Below are positions 46,100 through 57,393 of a DNA stretch of 64,000 bases, piece after piece (position 1 is the stretch's first letter; every line of letters begins with the position of its first letter). The stretch spans positions 28,363 to 92,362 of the forward strand of contig JAKUCV010003579.1 in the NCBI GenBank assembly GCA_028386065.3, read 5' to 3'. The position numbers and the translations under genes were made by a program. The DNA comes from Turnera subulata. Lineage: Eukaryota > Streptophyta > Magnoliopsida > Malpighiales > Passifloraceae. The notes below the pieces were generated by a model. That model made no database searches and had not been told where the DNA came from. It was given only the letters and a program-made list of their open reading frames with translations.

Positions 46100-48340
46100 T
46101 TTATGGGGTTATGGCCTGAATAAAATAAAAATAATCGAGATAAAATTCTAATATTATTATATTTTTTTAGAAGAGATGATCGAGAAATATTTACCCAACT
46201 GTTCAAGCATGAGTAATATACGATTACCTGCTTTAATGTTAATTAGATTAACATTATGAACTAGTTACTATTTAGTTTAGCATCACATGTTAATTAGTTT
46301 AATATTGTTGGGTTGTTCAACTTATAATCCACATGGGATTATAAAATTGTGCTTGACAAATATATTGTCTAGAGCTTGATTAATGCTTAGCTGTGTTATT
46401 GGTTAAATTAATTTTCATTATGCATTCAACTTTAGGACGATGACTGGGAACATAGTGAACTTTCGACTCCGGGTTATGCATGTGATTATTAACTTAGTCA
46501 ATTGAAGCTTAGCATTATACATGTATGTATGTTGAACATTATACCTTATATGTGATCCTTGTGTATTTTATTTTTTTAAAATCTAATTACTGCTTCATAA
46601 GTTATTGTCGCCTAGCTCAACAAAAGGTTGATGCTTAATGATGGTAATTATGAAATCTGGAATTTAGTATTCCAATATGTGCTGGTAGAGCAAAAGTGCT
46701 CTTGTGATCATCAATGTAGTCATGAAAGTTGAAGACAGATCAATATGACAAACCATACAATGTAAAGTACTGTTGTAACAAAAGTGTTGCAATGATGACC
46801 AAATGGGTCATTCTCCAATGATGAAATTGGATAGTAAGAATTGGTACTTTACTTTGCATGAGTTAGCAAACTTTGTGTTTGCGACAGTTTTATTTTGTGT
46901 GTAACTGAATATAATTCTTAGTGAATTATAGACTCAGTAGCCACACTTTTTATTGTATGGAGATGTAATACTTGATCAACGTTAAGTCTCACATGGAGAT
47001 TAAACGCTTTGACATGTAAGTGGCAACAATACGGTGTTGCTTAAATACTCATATCATACAAGTTGGTCTTGTGTAACATATGAGTTGTAATCTTACATGA
47101 TAGATGTCTTTTCTGACATGTCTTGGTTTTAATAACCATACATACTTTCATGAAAAATTATAAAATTGATTTTGGTTCAATTTTATATGGCTTTAGTCTT
47201 ATTACCGAATCATGTTAGATTTGGTCATACGGACCAATAGAGAATGCCAAGGTTAGCAAATTATTTTTGCTTCCTAGCATTATACAAGTAGAATTGTCTG
47301 CTTGTGAGTGTTATCTAGCTGATTATTGACCATCCGGTAAAGTGATTGAAGCCAGCTCTTCATTGCTATTTATCCACCTGGACATCTGCGGGTCCATTCA
47401 CGGTTGGACTAGGCAAAAGCATGTATTTTATTATTTTATTCATTATGCCCAATTATCTCTATTTAATTTTCTATTTTTGAGGCATTAAGTTGTTTCTAAA
47501 GCTATATGAGCTTAATAGAAAAATAACTAGATATGAAGATACAAGATCTTCACGTTAATTGTGATCGTTTTGTCGATCCAATCAATTGGGCATGTGATGA
47601 AAGGATATAGTGCATTGGTTGACTATTCCTAACAATCTATGACAAAATGTGTTATAAAGTGACATGATGGAATGCTTCTGTAACGGTTAAGTAAACAAGG
47701 GCGCAAACCTTATTGCCACATGGGTAATATTTAATTGGTTGCCGCCTATATACTTAACAATATGCCTATATAGTCATTTACAACTACTCTGCATGTGTTG
47801 TAGACTAGAATACTACCCACCAAGTGTTTTGGTAACTTTGGAAGTTGTGCTGTTTATACACATCATTTCTCTCTGGCAAGATTTGCCTTCAGAGGAAGAC
47901 AAGTGTCTTATGAGATACTTACTAACCTTAACGGTTATATGTTTATAAGCTAGCAAAACAGTGGGAGCATAACTGAGTTTAAATCAACAGATGTCACATT
48001 CTTAGTGAATGAGTTTCTTAAGAACGTTGAGGTAGGTTAAGGCCTATCTTTATTTGAGGAAGAGGATTAAAATGTTCAAGGATTACTTCATTCGAATGGG
48101 AGGATTTTCACAGATGATGAATTAGTTTCTCATCAATAAACTTCCTCATCATCAAGTCCGAATAAAAGTAACCTTGTTGTAATCTTGTTGTTCCAAGTGG
48201 GAGCAATAGAGAAAGATCTTGTTCTTGGTGGGAGCGAGATTAACGTTTTAATCTGAGTGGGAGCCATGTTGATCCAAATGGGAACAACATACCTGAATCA
48301 CAATTTAGTGTGATTCTCATAAAAAACTGTCGTTGATGAT
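46100..48340 (+). mobile_element. Decayed internal region of the old Copia
   Basis: AT-rich with frequent stops and no recognisable gag, protease or integrase motif in any frame. By position it should have held gag and integrase. The short ORF at 47739-47948 is not supported. Confidence 0.45.
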
Positions 48341-49790
48341 TTGACATCAAAGACAGTGGGTCTTTTATGATATTCCTGCATGATGAGCCTAGAAGAGGCT
48401 GCCTCAAAATCCTTCTATAGAAAAATGGACAAAGCCACTTGAAGAAGAGACGGAGTCAATGAGAGTCAATAAAGTTTAAGGACTGGTTGATCTCATTGAA
48501 GGACACAATGCCATTGGGAACAAATGTGTTTTCAAAAACAAGCTTAAGGCTGGTGGCATAATTGAGAAATTTAAAACTCAACTAATAGGTAAAAGGTACA
48601 CTACAGAAAGAGATAGATTACAAGAGTCAATCTCGTTTTCTGTGAGTTTTACCTATGTATGGATGTTTTCTAGCTATCACTTCAAACTTAAACCTTAGGT
48701 TACGTCAAACGGATGTAATAATGCATTTCTCAATGGAGATTGAATAAAACAGATCGTGTTTCATTAAAGAGGACCACAAACATATGGTTTGTAGACTTTG
48801 AAGTCTATATTTGTCTTCTAATCCTCAAGGCATGTACCAAGTAAGTTTGTAATTTACATATAGTATGTATATGTCATACTTATAGCTAGAAATGACATGG
48901 AGTTAATCAACAAGGTAATGTACATAGTTGTCATCTCAATCGAGATAGATGATATGGATAAAGATTGCATATAAAATTGAAATTATGATTTCAAGAAATT
49001 GTTTCAAGAAATTATTGTATTTCTCGTAAGAGAATTACACTAATAAATATTTGAAATAATACAATATGCATCAAAATAATCCTATCTAAACTCCTATTAA
49101 TAAATGTCATACTTTGAGAAAACGAGTGTCCTAAGGCTCCTGATGAGTGTGATGAATAAGCCAAGTTCCATAACGGAGCGCAGTCGGAAGTTTGTTGTAC
49201 ACTATGGTGTATGATAGACTAGATATTGGTTAAGCAATTGGCTTAATAGATAGATGTCAATTCGATCTAGGCCTAAAAGGATCATGGGATGTCTAAAGAA
49301 GTCTGCTGATTACATTTTTGTCACCAAGTAGGGAGATGTCCTTCTTGGTTGAGTACACAAGCCTTGATCATGGAAAAGATCTAGAAGGTAGAAAAGTCTA
49401 CATCTAGATATATATGCTCTTACTAAATGATGGCGCCATATCATAAAATAGTAAGAAATGATCATGTGTATTCTTGTTTGCGATTGGGGCTAAATGTGTG
49501 GCTCTCGCTTCAGTAGTGTAAAAGTTATTTGGTTAAATAAATTCTTGTATTTGTGAGATGGATAATGCATAGAACACTGATCTAATGTTAGTCGACTATG
49601 ACAGTGAGGCTGCAATTTCCATTGCCAAGAATGGTTAGTTTCACCAAATAAGTAGACATCCGATACTACTATGCAGATGACATTGTTGCATGCAAGGTTG
49701 TGAATGTGAAGTATCTGTCTATAAGAGACAAGTGATCAGATGCACTGTTTAAGCCTTTACCTTGAGATGTGTTTGTAAAACACATTGGAT
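48340..49790 (+). pseudogene. Highly decayed Copia RT and RNase H
   Basis: Fragments recognisable despite many stops and shifts: at about 48510-48590 a stretch like KCVFKNKLKAGGIIEKFK (RT start), near 48720 NAFLNGD, and at about 49590-49640 DSEAAISIAKNG followed by HQISRHP-like sequence (RNase H end). The catalytic YVDD box is not visible. The 5' parts of pol are too degraded to place. Confidence 0.6.
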
Positions 49791-49799
49791 ATTAAAATT

Positions 49800-50869
49800 G
49801 TGTAGGCTTAAGTACTTCACTTTATGCTTATCTTTTTCCCAAAACTCACAACCTTTGTTTAATGTTCTTGCTATCAAATAAGTTGATTTGCATACATACA
49901 TATGGATGAATGTTATGTACATTCTCCATTTATTTGTTTAAGAGTATGTCGAGTACACACGAGGTTAGCCCTCTCACACGGATAACCGCCTTCGTATCTT
50001 AGTGATAAGTTGAGATGAGACAGATTTTAAGCAAAATTATCAAACGGATAATTTGAGAGTTTGTGGCTTAAAATTATAAATGTCGACTATATGATGACAT
50101 AAGGTCATTTTAATGGTGAAATACGTTCACCAAGTCTACTTAGTGGGCCAGATGTGAGTTCAAGTTGATGTGTAGATCGAGGAACTCAGATTTGGACACA
50201 TATGGTGTCTAAATATCATCTGTACAGCATTCCATATGGGAAAGACATATGCTCCACGGGAAAGGAGAAAATGCTGTAGCACATGTTTCATACCATGTGT
50301 GCGTTTGGCAGACCAAACGGGTTTACATAAGTTCAATCTCCGCTTACTGTTGTGTGAGACCCACAGCCTTTATGGTGGCTCTATCGTGTACCCTCAGGAC
50401 TCCGATCAGGTACTTGAGATTCAGCTTGATGTTTGCTATCTTAGTGTGTTGCCAAAGGACCATGGACACTGATTCGGTCTCGCGGGACATGTTTAGAAAA
50501 GCAAGTTAAGTTGAGTTAAGAGGATCGTGAGAAGAGGAAGATCATTGACCGAAATCACATTAGTTTGTATCCACCAGTGCACCAATTATGACATACGGTT
50601 ATAATTGTGAATACAATGTATCTTTAAAAGAGAGATCTTTGGCAGATTTCTAATGTGTTTTATGATCTAGGGTACTTGCATAATTTGATCTACTTGTAAG
50701 TTTATTCTCGATGAGAGGCTATATATTCTTAATAGATGTATAGCATTTAGCTCTCACAGTATGCTGGTCCCACGGTTCTACTTCCCTATATGGATGTTTG
50801 CAGTTTCTGGTGAGAAATTGTTTTTCATGATTGTGTTTATAAGCACTCCCATTATGTGTGAGTGGGAGA
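49800..50869 (+). mobile_element. 3' untranslated part of the old Copia
   Basis: Non-coding sequence between the RNase H remnant and the 3' LTR. Overlapping ORFs of 78 and 86 aa at about 50236-50509 show no motif. The purine tract GAGTGGGAGA at 50860-50869 directly precedes the LTR. Confidence 0.5.
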
Positions 50870-51191
50870 TGTTGGAAAATAGTGAATCCACCTATAAGGG
50901 GTGCTCACTTAAGCCTAACTGGGCCCAATTAGTACATTATATAAGCCACCATAGGGAAAGGCTGGAAAAACAATATAGAATACACATGTGTTGTGTAAAC
51001 ACTAAGATAACCTGCACACACTGCATTTTAGAGTTTAGACCGTAAAAACTATGAGGCCGATCCGACACACTGTGACGGTCTCCACCGACCAGTGATTCAA
51101 GTCGTGGCTCCCGATCCTGACAAGGCTTCCGCTTCATTCTTACAGATAAGTGTTCTTATCTATTCTACGTATACGTACATGAATTCCTTCA
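50870..51191 (+). repeat. 3' LTR of the old Copia
   Basis: 322 bp, the same length as the 5' LTR, with scattered differences (for example ATAGTGAATCC versus ATAGTTAGTCC near the start). Confidence 0.85.
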
Positions 51192-52145
51192 GTCCTGATG
51201 CTGGCAAGTTTGAGGTGTTCTCTACACTCACCTTGTTTATCCTTTTAGATTTGCCGTGCCATTGAGGGGAAAGTACAACCAAGGATTTCCTGGGTTTGGG
51301 TTGAGGTTTCGGTCTAGATCTGGGTAAATACTTTCCATTGACGCAGTCCCCCCTCATCCAGGGACTGAAACCGCCCTCAGTTTCAAGCTCGATACCCTCT
51401 TTCTCCCTAACTTGAAGCCTACAAGACTTGACAATGTGGTCAATCCTCTCGCAATGACAGCAGAAATTTCCTAACTTTTCATACTTAAAATTTATCCATG
51501 CCTCCTTCCCAGTTTTGTCAATGACACACATACTAGGGGTAGTGGGTCCTCAATTTCAAATACAACATAAATGTGGACATGGCCATGCCATCCTCCAAAG
51601 TTTTCAAGAGTGGGTTCAATCGTCAACAAATACAGGAACATTGGAGCAATGCGTTCAATCTTAGCACCTGTTATCATTTCAGGCAGAATTTGATGTAATT
51701 GAGCCCAAAAGGCAGAGCCAGTGAGACTTACCTAATTAAGCAGGATATCAGACAGCCACTGCTTGATTGTCACATGCTAGTTCGAGACTAACCAAGGCAT
51801 CCCCTCCAACACACGTCGGTAATCCTCCTAAAAATCAAAACCAATAAGGAAGAGGTTGTTCCTCTTCTCAATTACACGAAAGTTCCCTTTTATATTCCAA
51901 GAGTGCTTCTTTTAGCCTCTAACTGTTTTTGTCGAGATCTATTTAGTAGTGAAGATCTTGGCCACCAGAAACGTCTTGATGATCATGCAGCCCACCGTGC
52001 TATCCACTTGAAGCTCGTCATCATCCTTGTCGATGTCTCGTAGATCTACCACTATTTTGGTGGCCATGCTGCTATGGCGGTGGGAGGAGGGTTGGGATAA
52101 CCCCAGATAGTAACAAACAATAGCTGAGAGCTCAATTTGATCCAC
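51192..52145 (-). pseudogene. Minus-strand LINE-type ORF1 (DUF4283 plus CCHC knuckle)
   Basis: It starts near 52145 on the minus strand (acidic VVDLRDIDKDDDELQVDS) and has a DUF4283-like middle (RNNLFLIGFDF at about 51840-51860, with stops). Then follows INFKYEKLGNFCCHCERI, a CCHC knuckle ending CCHCERIDHIVKSC (about 51415-51460), and a Pro/Lys-rich tail. It parallels the plus-strand copy at 32839-34158. The C-terminal part lies at 35200-35560, across the Copia. Confidence 0.65.
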
Positions 52146-52333
52146 ACAGTGGAAGACACACTCGAGATCTACTAATCAAGAATGTTATATGGGGAACAGA
52201 AAGTAGAGACTTATCTTGGCTTGCTAAGTTTGGGGTTAGCAGCGCATAGAGGTTAGCTCGTAGTTTGACTAAAAACCTAGCTTATCATCCAAGAGAACAA
52301 ATGAAAACTTTTGCTTTTTCAAGGATAAAAAAG

Positions 52334-53724
52334 GAGGAAAACCTCTTCCAAAGTCCTATAATTTTGGGTCATTCCTCAATTGAGTCATATAATTCTAAAA
52401 ATTCTTAATTAAGTTTTATTTCTTTAATTAGTGATACCAAATAAGTTTTTTTGCCAAATGTTAAATTAAAAAATTTTGGTTCCCCAGTTGCTTTTAAATG
52501 TTTTTTATGATCCCTCTTATCATAATTCAAATTAATTAGGTCTTTTAATTTTAAAAATTATAAATCATAAATTTTAAATTCTGAAATTCTGAAATTCTAA
52601 ACTCTAAACATGGATTCTTAATCTTAAAATATAAAATCTTAAACTATAAAGGCTAAAGTCCTAAACATTAAACCTTAAACCTTAAATCTCAAATCTTAAT
52701 ATGTCATTCTTGCAATTTATGATCTAAAGTTTTAGCATTTTAAAGTTCAGGGTTTAGGATTTTTCTCTAAAGGTCAAAATTTTAAAACCTATAATCGTAA
52801 TATTCTAAAACTTTGGAGCATAAACCTTAAAATCTTAAAAATTTAGACCATAACTTACATGAATGACATATTAGGATTTGAGATTTATTTATGATTTAGG
52901 GTTTAGGGTTTAGGATTTAGGATTTAAGATTTTCAGATTTAAGGTTTATGATTATAGGGTTTAGGGTTTTAGGGATCTAGAGATTAAGATTTAGTGTTTA
53001 GAATTTTAATGTTTAAGGTTTTAGGGTTTAGTGTTTAGGATTTAAGATTTAAGATTTAGTATTTGAAAGTTTAGGGCTTATGGTTTAAAGTTAAGGATTA
53101 AGATTTAGGGTCTAGAGTTTATGGTTTAAAGTTAAGAATTGAGCTTTTAAGGTTTCGGATTAAGGTTTTTCGGTATGGTATACAAGATTTTAGGGTTCAC
53201 AATCTAATATTTAAGATTTTAAAATTTAAGATTTATGTTTAGGATTTAGTATTTAAGACTTTTGTATCTAGGATAGAGAATTAGGTTTAAAATTTGGCAA
53301 GCTAGGATCTATGATTTAAGATTTCATTTTAAAAACTTTAAAATTTATTGTATAGATTTTGGAGTTTTAAGGTTAAAGTTTAGAATTAATATTTAAGATT
53401 TTTAATATTTTAGGATTTAATATTCAATACTTAGGATTTTAGGCTTTATAGTTTACGATTTTAGATTTGGGTTTATAATTTTAGGATTTATAAAATTTTT
53501 TAGATTTAAAGACTTAATTAATTTTAATTATGATTAATATGACTATAAAAAATATTTAAGAACGTTTGAGGGACCAAAAATTTTTAATTTTGACATCCAA
53601 AATTGATAAAAGAACTTATTCAATATAACTAATGAAAAAAATAGGACTTAATTGAGAGTTTTTAAAATTAAAAGACCCTATATGAGGAATGACCTAAATT
53701 ATAAGACTTTGGAGAAAGTTTTTC
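52334..53724. mobile_element. Fold-back element with degenerate telomere-like core
   Basis: The ends are inverted copies over about 200 bp (CCAAAGTC near 52347 against GACTTTGG near 53705, and GGTCATTCCTCA against TGAGGAATGACC). A perfect 11-bp target duplication GATAAAAAAGG flanks it (52323-52333 and 53725-53735). The interior is degenerate telomere-like: CCTTAAA-type units on the left (52600-52700) and TTTAGGG-type units on the right (52880-53500), including a perfect pair at about 52896-52910. No transposase. Long inverted ends and the long duplication suggest a MULE-type fold-back. Confidence 0.75.
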
Positions 53725-53735
53725 GATAAAAAAGG

Positions 53736-54459
53736 GAGAGAACATAAGCAAGAGAGGCCGTATAAATCCGTAACTATTATGCAAAAGTGAATTGTGGGTG
53801 GGTTTAACATTTGGCAATAATTAATGAATATTCCGTAGGAAAATAATGATATGTTGGTTGTTTTAAAATTGCACCGTGAAAAAAATTGCAGATTAGAACA
53901 ACCTGGTTAATTTTGGCGATAACAGGTTCAAAGAAAAAAAAAAAAAGGTAGAAAACTTTTTTGACGATCTCATTCTCTCTTCCTCTCAATCTCAGGGTAA
54001 GTTCTCCTCTCGCTTCTGGTTTTGTATTTCTAAGCTTTTTTAATTGTTGGTATTTCGTTGATTCCTTATCAATGAGTAAATCGTAATTCTTAGATGCTGT
54101 GAAAGAAATATCAGTGCAGATTGGATCTGATCGATTGCTTGCTGATTTAGCTCTTTAGGATTCTTGATCAAAACTCTTAGGGTTCGTTTGGTTGGGTGTA
54201 ATCATTTTCGGTATAGATTCTATTCGATTCAACTCCATTTCTTCCGATTACACCAACCAAACAAACTCTTAAGTTTTCCAGTTCCTTCGTTTTTATGACA
54301 ATTGTTTTTAGAGTCGGAAATATTTTTGTCTGGGTGGAGCTATTGTTTTCTTCTTGTATTTGGGTCTTCCGTTGGGGATGAGCAGATCAGTAAATGACCT
54401 CTAATTTTCTATCGAGTTTGCTTAGTTAATTATTCGGTAACTATCTAACCTAATCCTAC
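53736..54459 (+). other. Possible 5' UTR exon and intron start of an unseen gene
   Basis: A CT-rich stretch (53970-53995) is followed by CAGGGTAAGTTCTC (53993-54006), which looks like a splice donor, then T-rich intron-like sequence. No coding exon follows because LTR sequence starts at 54460. A truncated host gene or a chance match are both possible. Confidence 0.25.
54180..54268. mobile_element. Harbinger-like MITE
   Basis: 89 bp with imperfect inverted ends GGGTTCGTTTGGTTGG and CCAACCAAACAAACTC and a 3-bp target duplication TTA at 54177-54179 and 54269-54271. The inner GTGTAATC/GATTACAC pair extends the inverted repeat. Confidence 0.75.
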
Positions 54460-55110
54460 TGTGAACACCCAAATTTGACCCATGAGTATTTTATTATTTT
54501 GGATTATGGATGTATTTTTGGCTATAAATTAATGAGAAGATTTGGTCTTAGGCTCGAATATTTTTATGATTTAATTTAATAGAATATTTTTATTTTCTTG
54601 ATTTGGGCTTTTAGTATATTTTACTTGGTGAGTATTGAGATGATTTCATCCTGGGCTAAGATATATTAGAGGTCTGATTTAATAGAATATGAATATTTTA
54701 TTTATGTGGTGTTTTTTTTAGCCTATTCTTTTGAGATGATTTAATTTTGGGCTGAAAATAAATATAAAGTCCAAACCAATAAGATATGGACCCTTCAACA
54801 ATAGCAGTCCATATTAACACATTACCTGTAGCTAATTTTAATTCTAATTTTCGTGGAAATTCAGAATTAAAATATATCTTTTTCTTGTTTTGTGTTTTTA
54901 TGGTAAAAGTAGTAGAAAAGAGGTAAATTTTGATGTGTATTTGATAAATAGGAAAAGTTAGGGTTTGGGAGACAAGCTCGGAGTGTTTTTGGGTCAAGGA
55001 ACATTCTAGAGGGCGTGGAAAACAAGTAGAAGTCGGATTTAAGAGGAAAAGTGAAAAAAAAAAGAACAGAAACTGTACCCAGGTCCTGACGGTCATGTGG
55101 GCTGGGTAGT
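54460..55110 (+). mobile_element. LTR-like fragment
   Basis: Starts TGTGAACACCCAAATTTGACC, a wording I associate with plant LTR starts (shown to 20 bases: TGTGAACACCCAAATTTGAC). It has no ORF of note (the 140-aa minus-strand ORF is taken as chance) and is cut by the sequence starting at 55111. Confidence 0.4.
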
Positions 55111-57393
55111 TGATGCACATGAAATATGCATAGTTTTAGGCATGATTTTAGGTATATTTGCTCTCAATTCGTCATGACTATATGTCTTACTTTGTATTAT
55201 TTTATCATATTCTCTTAAATCCCATCCCTTATTGTATGATTAGTGATTCCAGGTACATTTTGAAGGATTTTGGAGATTTTATTGGAAAATTCGAAGAAAC
55301 AGCCTCTGGCACAGCATGAGCCTGTTTCGGGCCTATTGTTCATTGCAGAATCGGTAGAAAGCCATGAATCCCCCTCCAATCACAAGATTTCCACTAGATT
55401 TCACCACCTTTGCCTTGATCCACAAAGCCATCATGCCCCCACATCAATCACAGAGGGAGCTGAATTCAACTAAGTAAAGAATGGAAGAGATTGCACACAA
55501 CCTCAGACACAGGCCCAACACAGGCTCAGCCTATGGAATCTGCAGATGATCAGAAACGTGAAGAAAAGAATATAAAACTCAGCCACTTGCAGGGCTTCAC
55601 CACTTGTGAAACACCCGTGTCCCAATTTTACAAATAAAATACTTAAACATAAGGAATTTACCAAAATACCCCTGAAACCCGGGACACGAAATCCAACACC
55701 AAAACATTATCTGAAAATCTTATTAAACCGAGATGTCATTAAGAACAAGAGTAAACCGGCTTATCAAGCCATAAGTCAACCCGGCAAACAGCCGAAACAA
55801 CATCAAGTGTCAAACCCCGGCAACCCGCCGACAATGTAATCAAAATCAAGAATGACTTCTCACCAAAATCCATTGCAGCGGAAGATAAGGATAAAATAAA
55901 AACAAAAGAAGAAAATGATATGCATGTCGGCTCTATGGATCCAACTGGGAGAAGAAGCACAGCTACCTGCTGGGATAACCACGTCCGTACTCCGGAAAGG
56001 AAGAGAGAGACAACACGCTAACTAAGAGTCTGAAAAACAACGGTGGTGATTATATGAGTCGCCTACTCAGTGAGCAGTATAAATCTAGTTATGTAGGTGT
56101 GCAAAGAAAGCTCGAAAGGAGAGTAGAGAAACAAGCACAAGTAAGTAAACACACAATAACCAGTACTAACATGCCAACAACATATAAGCAAACAGTTTAT
56201 GTTTTACAACCGTATGTGTGTTAAGTTTTATTATTATATTTATTATTCAGGGCCCCCTACTGTGTGCGTCGAGCTCGGTCCCGTCTCATGAGACAACTAG
56301 GGCGTAAGCCCCAAAATAACCAAGCATATAGCCCAAATATCACTATAGAGAGAGAGAGAGAGACAGAGAGAAAGAGGGAGGTAGAAAGGGGGAGGTAGAA
56401 GGAGGGAGGTAGAAACCGGTCATCACAGACCCATATGCTAAACCGCATATACCATGCTATCCCGCATGCAATCCCGAGGGGTATCACTTCCCGCTCGAAC
56501 CAACCGGTCATCAGCACACAGTAGTATATCTTTTATAGTATATCATTCTTATTCATTCTTAAGAGTTCATGTGTGCCAAAAAGTTATGATTTACCAAGGT
56601 GGTGTGAATTATCCATTGAATCAATATCCGGGTTTCCAACCCACAACACATCACACAGATCACCCAATATCGTATCACATGTTATTTCTCATAACAACTA
56701 AAAGTCATGCTTAACCAGCAAATAGTAACACACAGGCACACAATACAGATCATGGCATGTTAACAAACAAGGCATGCAACTCAGACAAACCAATCTAACA
56801 AGCACATGCATACAACCATAAAAAGACTTATAAAGTCATCTCAATGACGAATGTCCTGTGGAGCTTTCCCCAAGACAGATCCTCCGGCTCCCGAGGTATT
56901 ACCCGTGCCTGAATACCGGCACACACAAATAATCACAAGACAATTATAACAAATCGTGCATGCATGATACCTATATGCTCAACTGAGTAAAACCTGCTCC
57001 AAACTACCCAGTTATGTAATTTCAGGGTCTAAGCCCAAAAGGGTATATCTCCTCACCAAAACTCCAAAGACAAGGACCTAAGGTTAACCGGGCTTAAGCC
57101 CATCTAAGTCCAAAACAATTTCTCGGGCCTAAGGCCCACTTCCTTAAGTCTGCAATAAACCCAATTTATGAATTCAGGCTTAGAGCCCATTCCTTAAAGT
57201 CCAAAACTAACCATTTATGCCATTGGGCTTTAAGCCTACTTCTTAAAGTCTAAGAATTATCCAAGGGTCCATAAGGTTAGATTGTTGGGCGTGGGCCCGG
57301 TTTCTCCTAAATACCGTTCTAAGGTCATTCCCGAGCCCAAATGTTCCCGGCCTATGGTTCTACCCGTGTCGGTAAATTTCCGGCCACACACTC

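Larger units (their letters stand above)
35561..51191 (+). mobile_element. Old Copia retrotransposon with large nested insertion
   Basis: The LTRs (35561-35882 and 50870-51191, both 322 bp) start TGTTGGAAAAT and end CTTCA. The target duplication GTCCT lies at 35556-35560 and 51192-51196. A PBS follows the 5' LTR and a purine tract (GAGTGGGAGA) precedes the 3' LTR. The internal region is decayed pol plus leader sequence, split by the element at 37186-45687. It inserted into a minus-strand LINE ORF1. Confidence 0.88.

Noticed and set aside
52600..53500. Chromosome end or true telomere
   Set aside because: The repeats are degenerate, switch orientation, and lie inside a mobile element with a target duplication.
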